DNA from: Seminavis robusta
Lineage: Eukaryota; Bacillariophyta; Bacillariophyceae; Naviculales; Naviculaceae
DNA: 64,000 nucleotides
Direction of reading: 5' to 3'
NCBI GenBank assembly: GCA_903772945.1
Contig: CAICTM010000145.1
Location: 1 to 64,000 of the forward strand
Part shown: piece by piece, positions 21,748 to 34,171 of the stretch
Position numbering within the stretch: position 1 is the first letter of the stretch
Layout: each line of letters begins with the position of its first letter
Position numbers and translations under genes: made by a program
The notes under the pieces: generated by a model
What the model saw: only the letters and a program-made list of their open reading frames with translations
What the model was told of the DNA's origin: nothing
Databases searched by the model: none

Positions 21748-24469
21748 TTAGCAGTTCATGATACTGGCACCGGAGGAAGGGGCAAAACTTGAGGGTGTGG
21801 TGGATTGTTCCGGGGGGCTGGTAGTGGTGGTATCCGAGATTGTCTCTGTCGTCTCTCCGTTGGAGGGAGGCTGAAAGTCAGCTTCGGAATCGGCCATAGT
21901 CCAAACTTCATGTTCGTCATGAATGACACTGCTGGCCCTTTTTAGACCAGCCGTGCCGCCACCATTGTCCTCGTCTAGTCCAATGACAGACCATCCAGTT
22001 TCAGTTCGTCCGGGTTCTTCATCGTGGCTGTAGGGTGCGATGATTCCTACATCTTCGCTAAAGTTGACACTGCGCAGTTTTGGCTTGTTCGACTTTGTTG
22101 GGGCACCCTGCGGACTCCCACGAGCCCTCTTGAGAGCTGGCTGCCGTTGTGCCTCTTGGAAAAGCCGTGGGAGCACAAACACGGCAGAACTGAAAACAGT
22201 ACCACAGAACGTACCAATAGCAAAGAGAACATTGGTGCCCAGAACATCAATATCCATTGTAAATGTGATAATGCAGATAACGACTCCAATCAGAGCGATG
22301 TTGTACACGCAAAACAGGAGCTCTTTGGCCTGACCGAATCCAGAGTCCATATTCCTCGTGACAAAGGCCAAGATGCATCCGACAAGGACCAAACCACTTT
22401 CATATGACAAGACGGTGATCGTGAACGCATTGTTTTGTGTTGTGCATTCCACTCGATGAGAGACGACCCCTTCATCCAACTCGATAATGTCTTCTGGGGT
22501 TGGAGGATCCACAATGGTGAATACTGTCAAAATGACAGCCTGGATCAAGACGATGGGGAGCGTCATGGCCACAGCCTGTGGATTGGAAATGATCGATGGA
22601 TTCTGGTTTTGTGTGCCAACCAATCGGTGAAGCCTGTACGTCTTGACGAACAAAGGGCTCAAGGCCACAGCAAAGAGGAAATGCCAGGACCATCTCCGGA
22701 GTACACAAAGTTCCTCCGTGTTTGGCCCAAGCAATGCAAAGCTTGACAAGTTCAGGAGAGCACATCCCAGAAGGAACGCACACGTGAATCTCCAATCGGT
22801 TAAAATCACGGATCGTTCCTTTCGTTTCCAGTAGAAGGAAATCAACATGATCAGACACAACAGGAAGCCGAGGGAAGCAATGACGCATACGATTCCGAAG
22901 AGAGGTTCCTCCTTGGTCACCGAATCTGTTGTGGACCTCTCAACAGGGAAGATAACCAGGATATTCCACTCCAAACCTTCCGAGTCTTCCCTCGAGTAGA
23001 TGGTGGATTGAGAGACAAAGGCTTGCGTGCCTGTTGGGCCGGAAAGAGTTGCACTGACCAAGTCGCCAGGATGTCCCTCCGCTACCTGCTGCAAGTAGGA
23101 GCTTCTCAGAATGTCGTCGTCCGGTTGGCCAGTCAGATTTTCCATTGCCACCCGTTTGACGACACATCCCGAGTTTTCTCCTGACGCGAGCTCTTTAGGA
23201 CAAGGAGTCTCTTGGTCGGCTTCCAAAACGAGACTGGAAGCCGGTCTCCCTGTGGATGATGCGATTATGTAGTGGGGAGCCGCAGTTTCATAAATCACAA
23301 CGTAGGCGTTGGTTCCGTTGGCAAACCCGTTGGCGCCAGCTCCGTACGAGCTGACCAGAAACTCGTTGATGCCTTCAAACTTGTAGTCCACGGAAAACAT
23401 ACCTCGAAAGGCCTTTCGGTTTTGTTCGTCTCGAGTGTAGAATGGGAGGGAATATGTAATGCCAAGATCCAGATTGTCAAAGAACGGATACGGTGGAGAC
23501 CAGTTTGGCTTTTGGAGCTGTTTGGTAACAGTGTACCATGGCCGAAACCTCGGATCGTAATTGAAAGAGCGATATCCCCCGACAAAGATATTGCATTCCG
23601 CGTCTCCGCATGCAGCAAAGTCACCGGAAATATCCCGGTCTACCAAAGTCTGATCATCTGCGTAGACACAGTTCCCGAAGGTCCCATCGGTTTTGAGGAT
23701 TGCTTGTGGCTGCTGCGAAAAGTCTCCGTTTTCTGTGTGGCAATGGAAGGTCCATGGGACGAATCCCTTGTCGGGTGTGTCTTCCTCGGTGGCGGTCAGA
23801 ATCTCGTATCGAGGGCACCAGATTTGTTCTTTTTGGCACTCTGTGTCTTGCTCCGCGCATGGTTGTTGCGTGCCATTGCCGCTCGCGGTTTTTGATTCAC
23901 ACAATTCGAGTTCACAGCCATCTACACATTGAATGTACTCGAGTCCAGGTTTGAGAGTGCAGTTTTCCATTTCTCCGCTGAACTGGTCGACACAAGTATT
24001 GTAGTACATTTTCATCTCTGGATCGTCCTTGCGGTAGCCGGCATTTTTGGGCTCCCGGTAGATACCGGTGACGTCGCTGTTGTATCTGTTTGCAAAGAGA
24101 CAGGAGGATGATCAGTGGTGCCCTACTACCGGTAGCTAGGAAGCTAAGCTTGCAGATCACGACAATTAGCAATGGTACGTACCCCATAAAGGCCCCATCC
24201 TCGGTACTGTAGTAGATCCAGTCAAAGTTGAATTCGTTTCGGAGACTGTAGGCAATGGCCGCGTAGACATCCCGGTCGCTGACATTGAGCTCCGGGTGTA
24301 TGGCTCCGTTTTGTCGGAAGCCTTCTAGCAAGTTGTTGACCGTAGCTGGTCCATTCATGAATCCATCCACTCGTTCAAAGACACGACGTTCGACCTCTCG
24401 ATTGAACGACTCTTGGGCGTGGGAGGAGCCAAGAAGCAAGGACCACGACAGTAAGAGCTGAACTTTCAT
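21748..24469 (-). CDS. Cache-domain class C-like GPCR
   Basis: Exons 24469-24183 and 24085-21748 join in phase to 874 residues. Residues 1-18 are a signal peptide (LLLSWSLLLGSSHA). The ectodomain, to about 485, looks like a double Cache sensor: DPRFRPWYTVTKQLQ matches the RPWY signature of dCache, followed by ITYSLPFY and GMFSVDYKFEGINEFL; it also holds Cys-rich loops that could form disulfides. Seven hydrophobic helices span about 490-735; LAFVTRNMDSGFGQAKELLF matches the TM5-TM6 loop of class C (GABA-B/metabotropic glutamate) receptors. A cytoplasmic tail of about 140 residues with a Ser/Thr-rich end follows. Likely a plasma-membrane small-ligand receptor; ligand unknown. The usual Venus-flytrap domain of class C receptors is replaced by Cache. 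Confidence 0.85.
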
Positions 24470-25636
24470 TTTTGTAAAATTTGGCTTTGTTTAAAAGTGT
24501 GGCGATGGGATCAATCGAGGAGGCGAGTAGAAAATGATGGTGGTTACTGTTGCTGTTGCGAACAATAGGTCGGTAGAAAGAGTTGTAGAAAGTTAGATTG
24601 TGGGAAGAGAAGTTAGCTTGTTGTGGGACGTGGATGCTAGTATTTGCCTCGAACAAACAGCCGGCCCATAACGGGCTCCCACAGGACCAAACTGAGTTCC
24701 ACGACTGGTCAAGTCCAATGAAAAGCACCTGAGCCGCACCACAATGTCATGTACCTACGGTACCGTAGCTACCCGTAGCAACCAGGATTTCTCTCGGGCA
24801 GGGTCTCAGATGTACCGCAACGAGCAAAAACACGTTACACTACAGTCAAGCAAGTCTGAAGTCTGCGGACCCAAAATGTAGGAGCCAAGCAATCTAGATA
24901 GATGAGCAAAGCCAGCCAGCGCGAGAGAACAGTTCTGTCCACTAATGGTGGGTTATGATCATCTGTAGTGAGAATCTTAACATCTTAACTAACTGAACCA
25001 CAATACCAGAAACGAAATGCTTTGATCCAGCAGGCCATCTTGCAGCTCTTGTTCAGTATTAACAGGACTGGTGTCAATTCTGTTGCTGGTACCTGGTACT
25101 AGCTAAGGTAGTACCACAGCAATTGCTGGCCGTGGCAAGTGGATCTGCAGCTGCACCAAAGTCTTTAGTTGCTTTACCGGTACGTGCAAACCAACAGGCA
25201 GGATTCTTCCATTCCAGGACCTGCCCCTGTTTCCACCCAAAGCCCAAAATTTACATGGAGGATCACAGCATCACAACCTTTGCCACCCAGGCTGCTGCAT
25301 TGTGTGCGTGTTGCGGTTGTACGAGCCTCCCTCCACGCGGTTTGGGAGCGAGTGAGCGTAGAAGTTGAATGTAAACTACTATTAATTAATAGTAGAAGTA
25401 GGATTAGCCTGGCGGAGTTAAGGGGACGTTGAAGCAGATTTAAGGTGCTCTCTGCGGAGTATCTTTGTTGGATCTTTTTGGGAGCGAGGCCGGCCGTTGA
25501 GAAGGCCTCGAGCTTGGCAGCGCCAATGCTGCTTCAAACAAAAAGTGGTTCCATTCAAAACGGCCCTGGTTTGTGTGTGCTTTACAAGAGTATCGTCGAA
25601 GTGGATTCTAAAGTCTCATAAAAACGAAAGCCAGCA
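24470..25636. other. Intergenic between divergent genes
   Basis: Shared upstream region of the GPCR (minus) and the acireductone dioxygenase gene (plus). Short ORFs at 25123-25432 overlap in two frames and show no domain. Palindromic words ctacggtaccgtag at 24755 and ggtacctggtac at 25088 are seen. No gene seen. Confidence 0.5.
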
Positions 25637-26445
25637 ATGAGCTCAGAAGAGAGTAAAGAAGTAACAGTAGAAAAGAAAGAAGAAGAAGAAGCCACTACTA
25701 GTAGTAGTAGTAGTAACAAGAAAGCCAAGATGAGTGTCCCTGAAGCCGCCGACAAAGATTGGCCCGAAGCGTGGATGTTGCCTACAGAAGTGTCGGATCA
25801 GTGTGCGACCAACAAGCAGTCTCCCAATGTGCCGGTTGATGTGGCTGCGTTGCGCAAGCTCGGCATTAGCTACTGGAAAATGGACGCCGAGAAGTTTAGC
25901 TATCCCGTCAAGGAGGTGCCCTGGGATCCCAAGGACGCACAGGACCCCAAGCTAAAGGCGCTCAGGGACGACCGTGGATACTCTTACGCCGATATCATCA
26001 CGGTTCATCCCGATCACTTGCCTGGATTCGATGACAAAATCAAGGCGTTCTTTGAAGGTATTTATTTTATTTTTGCCATTTCTTGTATTTTATTTATTTT
26101 TATTTTATTGTTTCTCACTATTTATTTTATTATTTTTATTTTTTAGAACACATTCACGACGCCGAGGAAATTCGCTACATTTTGGGAGGAAGTGGATACT
26201 TTGATGTCCGCAATACACAAGACGAATGGATCCGTATTCACGTCAAAAAGGGAGATCTCATGACTCTTCCAGAGGGAATCTACCATCGTTTCACCTGCGA
26301 TTGCGAAAAACTCTGTCATGCCATGAGGCTCTTCAAGGGACAGCCCGTTTGGACTCCGTTCAATCGTCCCGAGTGTGATGAACACCCTTCTCGCAAAAAG
26401 TACGTTACCGATTTCATGGCGACTGCCGAAGAAAAGAAAGAGTAA
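25637..26445 (+). CDS. Acireductone dioxygenase (methionine salvage)
   Basis: Exons 25637-26057 and 26147-26445 give 239 residues. The enzyme oxidises the acireductone 1,2-dihydroxy-3-keto-5-methylthiopentene to the methionine precursor keto acid (with Fe) in the methylthioadenosine salvage cycle. The cupin metal site is clear: [19 protein letters not shown] gives two His and a Glu, and a further His is in GIYHRF. Other family hallmarks are [10 protein letters not shown], FYxxx-type [11 protein letters not shown] and [14 protein letters not shown]. The first 45 residues (Glu/Ser-rich, with KKEEEE) extend beyond the usual length of about 180 and are not a clear targeting signal. The 89-nt intron is almost pure T/A and lies just before the first metal ligand. 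Confidence 0.94.
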
Positions 26446-29339
26446 AACATGATATCGAGTTGGAATGGAATTTGGATGGTATTGTGTTGTGCTTGGGGAA
26501 ACAAAGAAACGAACGAAAAAAAACACACAATTAATCGACAATCAGAAACAACACTAAAAATAATCATGCAGTAAGAACTCCCCAAAGGCTCCCTTTCCTA
26601 CCGGTATTTGATACGGTACTTCTAGTAGTGGCTTGTGCTCGCGCCTACCCTTTTGTTTCGCTTGACGTGATTGTCCAGAAGTAGCCATAGATTGCCAGGT
26701 CGTCCCTGTTTTATGATTGTACGCATTAATACTTTACTTCCTCTTGCCCCACAGACAAAATGAATTGCAAGATAATAATACTGTCGCAACACTACAAACC
26801 CAATGAAACACATACTTTTTAGACGTATGCATAGACCTCCATTGGAGGCTTGGAGGCAGCAGCAAGCATCCGCGTTACCAACACAATTTTATGGACACGC
26901 GAGAACAGTCGAATCAATCTTATTAGTCTAGATTTCCTGACTGTGAAGCTACATATACAGGTAGCTCACGGCTGTGAGCAATCATTGGGCCGCACGATTG
27001 TCTGTTATCAACGAACCCGCACCCGACTCTTTGGTGCTGCCTTGGTTCATTTCTTCGAGGCCTGCGCGCGCGTCATACGAAGAAGATTGAATCGAATCGA
27101 ATCGAATCGAATCACACATCCATTCGAACGATCCACGCGCAAAATTTGCTGGGCTTGACGCCGACCCAATAATCAACTCAGCAAGCATCATTACCAGTCT
27201 AGCTAGTAGCTAGTACATGTACGTTCAAGCGACGGATATGGGATCCAATGCTGTCCTCGTTCATCGAAGACTGTGAACGAAGGGAAGAAGGATGTGATAA
27301 AAGACAAGGTACACGTATGGCAAGGAAGTAGGGGGGAAAGAACGATCGGATTATGGCTGGCACGCAAGCAAGTTTGCCCGCAGCCTGTATTCTAGACTAT
27401 CATCTGTACTGGAGCTCGTAAAGTGCCTTTCACTGGTGCTTACTTCATCGCACAAGACATACCAGTACCTGCTACCGGTAGGAGATCCAATCGTTTCAAG
27501 GGAAGCGCGCGTTGCTAGTAGTTTGGTAGACTAGCTAGCTAGTGAACGGAACGTCGAGCGAGCTACACATACACACGTAGAACAAACGACCGGCAACGTA
27601 CCTATTTTGAACTATGCATGCAGCCAGGCTTGGCCTTTGTAGCAGCAAATTGTCACGTGCAGCTGCTGGTAGACTATTGCGTTGTGTCCATGTTGTTTGT
27701 TGGCAGGAACCGGTGTGGTTGTCTTTGCATGTATCCCCGGGTTGCCTGATCAAGGCGTCGGTGAAGTAGAAAAGGCGTGGTGATACATGTAAATAAATTT
27801 TGTTTGGCTGCCGCGAATGATCATCAATCGAATCAAATCGAATGATTCAATCAGGCAGACATGTAAGTTTTTCCAGACTGCTTGGTTGCTTGTCCGTGAG
27901 TCAGTCACAGCTGAGACTGTCCTTTTCAAGCAATTTAGCCGCGTTCATGTAGACTAGCTGTTCAAGTAGTAGTGTTGTGAGTTGTAATCAGGACCAGGAG
28001 CGAAGCCCACATGTAGACTACAGTCGTACTGCGTTCCACTCAATGGTTCAGTATTTATTTAATGCTTGCTTCAGTAGGCTGCCAAGCAGTGCCAGCGCTA
28101 GCTAGCTAGCCGGCTACTAAGCAAGTCTTGCTTTCGCCAGACGAGAGACAAGGGCTCTGTGTTGTGGGCAATCAAATCAATGAAGAAAGACTTGGAAGCA
28201 GTGAAAGGATGAAAGCATCCCACCGGTTCGGAGTTAAAAACTGGAGCTGTGGAGGCTTGAGTCGAGGGTGTATCTTACATGTACCAGTCACCAGGTACCA
28301 CCTACCAGGTAGCTAGTACTTTGCATGAATTCTCGTTTGCAGAAGGTCTGTGCTCCATCTGAACCTTTCCCTATCCGTAACCCGTAGAAACTACAGTACA
28401 ATAAAGTGACCTTGGATTCGCGTGGACGAGGCGCAAAAATCCTGCATTGAAAGTGGCCGTACATGTACCGGTAAGAGTGAGCAATTGACTTACACAGCTC
28501 TTACACCGGTCCCCTTGAGAGCCAATCCATATGTCCCTTTTTTAGTAGAACTTACCGTGACGATCAGACACAAGCTGAGCTATGATTTAAAGGTGTTGTA
28601 GATAAAGTATGACCCACTACCCTTTGTATAAAGGGGCTGATACTGTCGATCGTTTAAAAACACTGTCGAGTTCTACCATGTTCGGCTATGTTAAGTGTAT
28701 TGTTTCCCTCCTTGGGTCAGGTAGCTGTGCTTTTTACAGTGTTGTGCCCCAATCCTGCACAGCCACCTTTTCCCGCTATCGCCGATGGTACAAAATCTAG
28801 CTGAAAGCAATTTCTACCTGTAGTGGGATGTGGGATCGCTGTGGGATGCTGTGCCGACTACTACTAGCTAGTATTATAGTACGACCAACGTGTTTTTGTA
28901 CTCATTTGGTTGATAGCTGTTAGATTGCTTGATGGCCGGCCCCTCATTTATGGAGTGTGGTGTCTGAAGTTTGCACAGAGTGGACTGGTACAGCAGATTT
29001 AGGGAAATAGTGTGCTTTGTACAGTACTCAAAGCTTTTCCAAGTAGTTTTTACTGCTTGAAAGTGGTGCAAAGATTGCTTGGCGACGGTAAACTTTGGCT
29101 TAGCAGTTGGCAGTGCAGGGCCAGCCTGGAAGCTTGAATGTTTGAATGCTCCATGAATGGTAAAATGGTTTCGGTATGATAAAGAAAGATCAAGTAGGCA
29201 AGGAGTACTTACCGTAGCAGCGATTACCAGTGGGAATAGCTTAAAGCCGTAAGACAATACAAGCTCACAAAAAGCAAAACCAAAGCACACAAAAGCACAC
29301 CAACTCTTACTACTAGCTACTCAGTAGTAATAACATAAC
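26446..29339. other. Long intergenic region, no gene supported
   Basis: About 2.9 kb without a coding frame I can support. The longest ORF is 28874-29290 on the minus strand (138 codons), without domain and overlapping the probable leader of the next gene. Contains a GAATC microsatellite, several GCTAGC runs (27532, 28096) and CCGGTA palindromes (27474, 28468). No tRNA or rRNA seen. Confidence 0.5.
27089..27113 (+). repeat. GAATC microsatellite, five units
   Basis: Five perfect tandem copies of GAATC. The same pentamer is repeated at 8181-8195 (three units) and 31621-31645 (five units). Confidence 0.95.
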
Positions 29340-31391
29340 ATGACAATGATGAACCTTCCCGTGTCCCGCAAACGCTCCGCCTCTCCTCTGGAAGAAGAGC
29401 TGAACAACAACAACAACAACAACAGTACTATGAGTACTAGGAGTAACGCTATGAGCATGAATGGACACATGATGAGCGGCGCCGGCTCTCCTCCTCTCGG
29501 TGGAATGCAAGGTGGATCTGGCAATGGCAATGGCGCTAGTAGTAGTACTGGTGCTAGTAATAACGGCAGTGGCAGTGGTGGAATGAACTACGATCAACTG
29601 TCCGCACTTCACTACGCCAAGCGCCTTCGCCTAGCGCAAGCTCAAGCAGCTGCTGCGGCGCAAGAAGCCGCGTTGTTCCGTCCCACCATGATGGACTTGT
29701 ACGGACTCAATGTACCAATGCCACTGCAGTCTCGATTCCTACACCAGAATCCTTACTATCCCTCCATGAACATGAACATGAATCCCATGAACATGAACAT
29801 GAATGCCATGCACAATATGAATATGAACATGAACAGCGTAAGCCCCACCAACAGCATGAACGGCCATCCTCTATCCTGGAGGGCTCAGGCAAACCTCCAC
29901 GATATTCCAACTTTGCCGGCTCTAAACCAAAATGGGAACTCTAACCCTAACATGAACGTGAACAAACAAGAAGAACCCGAAGGCAGCATCCACAGGGACT
30001 GCCACTCTCCCACAGAGACAGAGGCACTGGGAGAGTCCTCGTCGTCTCTCGAACAGCTCTCAGCGTTTGCCAGTGGCATGCCCAGCATTCCCATCAAGAA
30101 CAACACCAACGACCGCACCATCTCTCCAAGCACTACCAACACTAACACTACTGCTAACCAACACTCCTCCTTGGTCGGCGGACTCTTTTGCGCTCCCGCT
30201 TCCAAAGCTCACAACAATGACAAACCCACTCGTCCCTTTGCTTCCATTCCCATCAAGAAGGCACACTTGCCCACTCCCGATCCCAACGGTAAAGCCAATC
30301 ACTGGGAAGATCGACCTCACGTGGCTCTTGCCATTGACGAAGATGCCAATTGGTTGTCCGAGTTTCAGTGCTTTCTGCGGTCGGATATCCTAGAAGTCTT
30401 TGTCGCGTCTCCTGCTACAGCGGACAACCGAAACGCATCCAAGAAGATTGCCGATTGTCAAATCGGAGTTCGATGTCGATTCTGTGCACACTTGCATCCC
30501 ACGGAACGAGCCAGTCGCTCTTCCGCGTTCCCGTCCTCGGTGCGACAAATCTATCAGAGCTTTACCATGATGCTCAGGGGTAAGTTGCACTTGCTATCGA
30601 CGTGTTCGTATGCGCTTCACTTATACTAACTTATGCCTTCCCTTTTGTTGATTCACGCAGAACACTTGAGTGGACAGTGCCAATCCATGCCTGCCGATGT
30701 CGCTGCTCAGTTTGCCAAACTCAAGGGACAGTCGGCACAGTCCGCCAGTGACAGCAAGAGATACTGGATCTATGCTGCGCAAAAACTGGGAATGGTTGAT
30801 ACTTCCAGTGCCGGTATTCAAATGACACAAGAGACTATTCAAAAAGCCAACTCATCTCCGGAACTGCTGGCGTTTGGAAAGAGTCCTGAACTCAAGGCCG
30901 ATCTGGATGCATGTCAAGACAATCTCTTGGTCACGTCCAATGATCAACCTGTCGCCAGTGAATTCGTGCATGCCGTTGTCAGTCAAGCTCGATTGGTCCA
31001 TTTGGCCGCTTCCGAAAAGATTGGAAATCGCAGTTGTTTGACGGTAGGATTGCCCGGATTGGCATGCAAACATTGTTGTGCTGCTTCGCGAAGTGGACTC
31101 GCACGCGTCTTTCCGGCCCGCAAACGAAACCTCAAGACAAAGGTGCAGGACCTCTACGATCATCTTCGACGATGCACTTTGGTTCCTCCTGCAACACAAC
31201 AGGAACTCGTACAGTTGTACCAACAGCAACAAGCGGCTGGTGGTAACGACAAGAAGAGCAAGGTCTTTTATGCACGATTGTGGAGGCGGCTCGGACATGA
31301 AAACGAAGAGACTGGACTCAAAACGCCTCCTCGTGGAAACAGCCCCATCCAATCACCCGTTGCGTCTCCCAACAACAACATGAGCATGTAA
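29340..31391 (+). CDS. Protein with two C2HC zinc-finger-like modules
   Basis: Exons 29340-30579 and 30661-31391 give 656 residues. Residues 1-340 are low complexity (Asn, Met-Asn, Gly/Ser runs) with a basic KRLRLAQA segment near 93. The C-terminal part has two similar modules: Cys379-x2-Cys382-x32-His415-x4-Cys420 and Cys549-x2-Cys552-x28-His581-x3-Cys585. Both share a basic/Pro-containing middle (AFPSSVRQIYQS and VFPARKRNLKTKVQDLY) followed by HL. I know no named domain that fits exactly; zinc binding is inferred from Cys/His spacing. The 81-nt intron splits module 1 just before its His and contains a yeast-like branch point TACTAAC at 30624-30630. Likely nuclear, regulatory; function unknown. 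Confidence 0.72.
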
Positions 31392-31620
31392 AACCAAACT
31401 CAACATGCCGTTCAACTACTACTACTACAACCAAATAGTCGTTAATTTACAAAAACACTACATTAAATTTCATGGTTCATTCATTGGTAACAACGAAACT
31501 CATCAGCATGAATATTTTGGCTACTAGCTAGCCAGTAGTCTTACGTTGTGCAGGAACAGGGCCCACTGTGCTACCCGTAGCTAGGCATTCAAATTTCACA
31601 GTCTCGTCGACTTTTGTCGA

Positions 31621-31645
31621 GAATCGAATCGAATCGAATCGAATC
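31621..31645 (+). repeat. GAATC microsatellite, five units
   Basis: Five perfect tandem GAATC units. Confidence 0.95.
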
Positions 31646-32156
31646 GGTTGGATGGCTGCTGAGGGGCACCTTGGCACCGGCCAGCCACTTCCAAAACACC
31701 AGGAGTCGAGTCTGAGTCAAGAAGCAGCTACCGGTCAATCAATGGTTATAATATAGCTGCAGTCAAGCAAGTCCAAGTGTCATCCAACTTTGCACTGTCA
31801 CCGGTTCCTCGTTCCGGCTCCTCGGCTAGAAAAGTGACTGGCTGTTTCCATGCAACATGCATGATGATGAGCCAGCATCCCATCGCTCCGTCAGGGATGC
31901 ATCCGTGGCCTTGTGTGCCATCATGGTTCTTTCTCGATCTCAGACAGCCAATCTTCTTTCTGGGCGCGCTTAGATATTATAAACTGAAACTCCAAATAAA
32001 GCAAACACACAGGTCCATCCCAGGCAGCTTTGCAGTTATTGCTGCTCCGAGGGCTCTATGCTTCCTTCTGTGTGGGGCACCCACCGGTGTTCAAGCACTT
32101 TTTGGTCTGCTTCGCACCGACCGACTTTGGATCCGAAGAGCTCGCGGAGACCAGCA

Positions 32157-32193
32157 GCTAGCTAGCTAGCTAGCTAGCTAGCTAGCTAGCTAG
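32157..32193. repeat. GCTA tetranucleotide microsatellite
   Basis: Thirty-seven bases of uninterrupted GCTA, self-complementary throughout. Confidence 0.97.
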
Positions 32194-33343
32194 TGCACCG
32201 GTAATACTGGCTGCGGTCCAGCCTTGCTATGTTGGCTGGGATCGATCCAATGATCAGCCACTTCTGGCTGGCTGAGAGTTCCAAATCAACATGCTCGGCG
32301 GACGTAATACGTGACTTGAAGGAATCACACGATGCAATACTAACGTCTTTGGTTACAAGAATCAAGAAAGCTAGCACCTATTAATAGCACTGAAAGACAA
32401 AGACTTCCGTGTGGCGGTGCAGGGAGAGTCCAGGAGTGTGGCGTGCTGCATTCGTGTGGTCCCACAGCAGGAGGAGCTGGCTGCAGAGTTGAAATCAGCA
32501 AGTGTGCTAGGAGCTCTCCTCCTCAGCTGCAAGGGGAACGGTGTGGGTTGTTCACACACCGGGAGAGGAACGATTCTGCCAGGGGGGGATGTGTGGGCTT
32601 GCTTGTTTTAGCTAAGAACGACGGCCCTTGTTGCTTCAGGAGGATGCATGCTTGGGATCCTGGGAGAGCAGTGGCACCCCGCATTCCAAAGCCGAGGTCG
32701 CATTCATTCATCGGAGGTGAAGCGGCGCTACATTCTATAGAATTGCCACCAGATCCACACTTGGAGCTGCACTGGAACACCAGCTACACGATAACGTTGT
32801 ACTGTGCCGGCAGCGGTTAGCTTCCCACCGGCGACACATGTATTGGTTTCCACTTCCGCGAAAAAAAATCGTTTCCGCTCGCACCGGCACCCACAACGGA
32901 AGTGCTAGCTGTAATGACTTGATGACACGAAGGACGACCTTGAGCAACAATACCGCAACGAACCATACCGTAGCGGAAAAACCACCCTTTCAAAAATGCT
33001 GAGTATGATGGGGATCTGATGGAGAGCAACACAAGATTCCTCTCAACGGAAGAAGAACTCTTTACCTTCCCTTCGCAAGAATGCTGATGTAAGATGGAGA
33101 ACAACACAAGATTCCAAAACGGAAGAAAATCGCTCTATCCTTTCGCCTTCGCAACTTGCTGAAAAGTTTCTTTTCTAAATTTAAAAGGTTGCTAGCTAGC
33201 TAGCTAGCTATAGATAGTGGCCGGGAAACGCCAGTCATCGCACACCTTTAGTTTCATGCTCCGTCAGTTCTAATTTCATGTGATCAAAAACAACTCGAAG
33301 CGCTTCCCCTCTTCAGACCCCAGCAGGACAAGCTAAGCTGTAG

Positions 33344-34171
33344 ATGACGTCCAGAGAAAACGGGGCTACCACCGGCAGAAGCGGTCGAGAGCAACTGATG
33401 CTGGAAGCCGTCAGTTGCAACAATCAAGGCGTTCAACATCTTCTCAGTGCTAGGGGGGCCAGGGCAGAATCAATGAATGATGCCGCCCTGGCCAATGCCG
33501 TGAACTGCTTTTGTCGCTCACTGAAGCGCATCCCGCAGTCATCTGTTGACAACTACTTGAATGGCACTTTTCAAACTCCTTTGTTTTCACCTGCTCGCCA
33601 CATCAAGTGCTTGCCATTTCCTATTCAGGGATTTTCAATGGAACAGGATCAGGCACCCTTCTATATCTTTGGACACGTATTTTCGGTTGAACTGGACAGT
33701 CCAGATGTTCCTCATTCTTGGCTTCTGGAAGACTATCCTGTTTGCTTGATGAGCACGTTGGCTCTTTTCAATATGGCCGTGGCAACTCACTTGAAGGGAG
33801 TGAGATCGTTTTTCGTGAGATCGTTTTTCGACAAAAGCCAGTTGCTCCAAGCTGAAAAGTTCTATCAATTTTGTATTGACATGGTGAGAGAAGGACAAAC
33901 ATACAACTACCATGCTTTGGCCGTTCTGGAATGTCTTGCCCTGAACAATCAGGCTCAGATTGCTTGGCACTTGTTTGGTACATGCCAGAATCCAAACAAC
34001 AACATCCACCAATTGATGGATGCCTTGCAAGCAAAGGTAGATGTTCTGTTGTGCATTGGAACTGAGGAACAGCAATGCGTTGGCAGGATAGCATTGGACC
34101 CCACCATTTTTGGTGAAATCATGCTAAATATTGTGCTCTACAAGACTTTAAAGGTTGCCGGAGCAGCCTAG
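33344..34171 (+). CDS. Unknown helical-repeat-like protein, paralogue 1
   Basis: An intronless 275-residue frame from ATG 33344. It is homologous to the gene at 35768-36568. Shared segments: NNQGVQHL near residue 28, LMSTLALFNMAVATHLKG near 150, LLQAEKFYQFCIDMV near 170, and ALNNQAQIAWHLFGTCQNP with NNIHQLMDALQAK near 205-235. The alternating small/large helices with ALFN and ALNNQAQ resemble tetratricopeptide-type repeats, but I cannot name a domain. No signal peptide or membrane helix. A 15-bp tandem duplication near 33799-33829 yields VRSFFVRSFF, absent from the paralogue. Probably soluble; function unknown. Confidence 0.72.
   Translation: MTSRENGATTGRSGREQLMLEAVSCNNQGVQHLLSARGARAESMNDAALANAVNCFCRSLKRIPQSSVDNYLNGTFQTPLFSPARHIKCLPFPIQGFSMEQDQAPFYIFGHVFSVELDSPDVPHSWLLEDYPVCLMSTLALFNMAVATHLKGVRSFFVRSFFDKSQLLQAEKFYQFCIDMVREGQTYNYHALAVLECLALNNQAQIAWHLFGTCQNPNNNIHQLMDALQAKVDVLLCIGTEEQQCVGRIALDPTIFGEIMLNIVLYKTLKVAGAA

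Larger units (their letters stand above)
31392..33343. other. Intergenic with microsatellites
   Basis: ORFs at 31777-32169 and 32443-32820 start at non-ATG codons and have no domain, so I do not call them. Repeats: GAATC at 31621-31645 and GCTA at 32157-32193. Two nearby segments, 33002-33036 and 33080-33110 (gatggagagcaacacaagattcc), are a short imperfect direct repeat. Confidence 0.5.

Noticed and set aside
28874-29290. 138-codon minus-strand ORF
   Set aside because: No domain, reads into the probable leader of the 29340 gene, composition not distinct from noncoding DNA.
26446-29339. Possible tRNA or other RNA gene in the long gap
   Set aside because: I looked for paired acceptor arms and a GGTTCRANNC B-box and saw none that fit; a covariance-model scan would be decisive.
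31777-32169. 130-codon plus-strand ORF
   Set aside because: Begins at GTG, crosses into the GCTA microsatellite, no recognisable feature.
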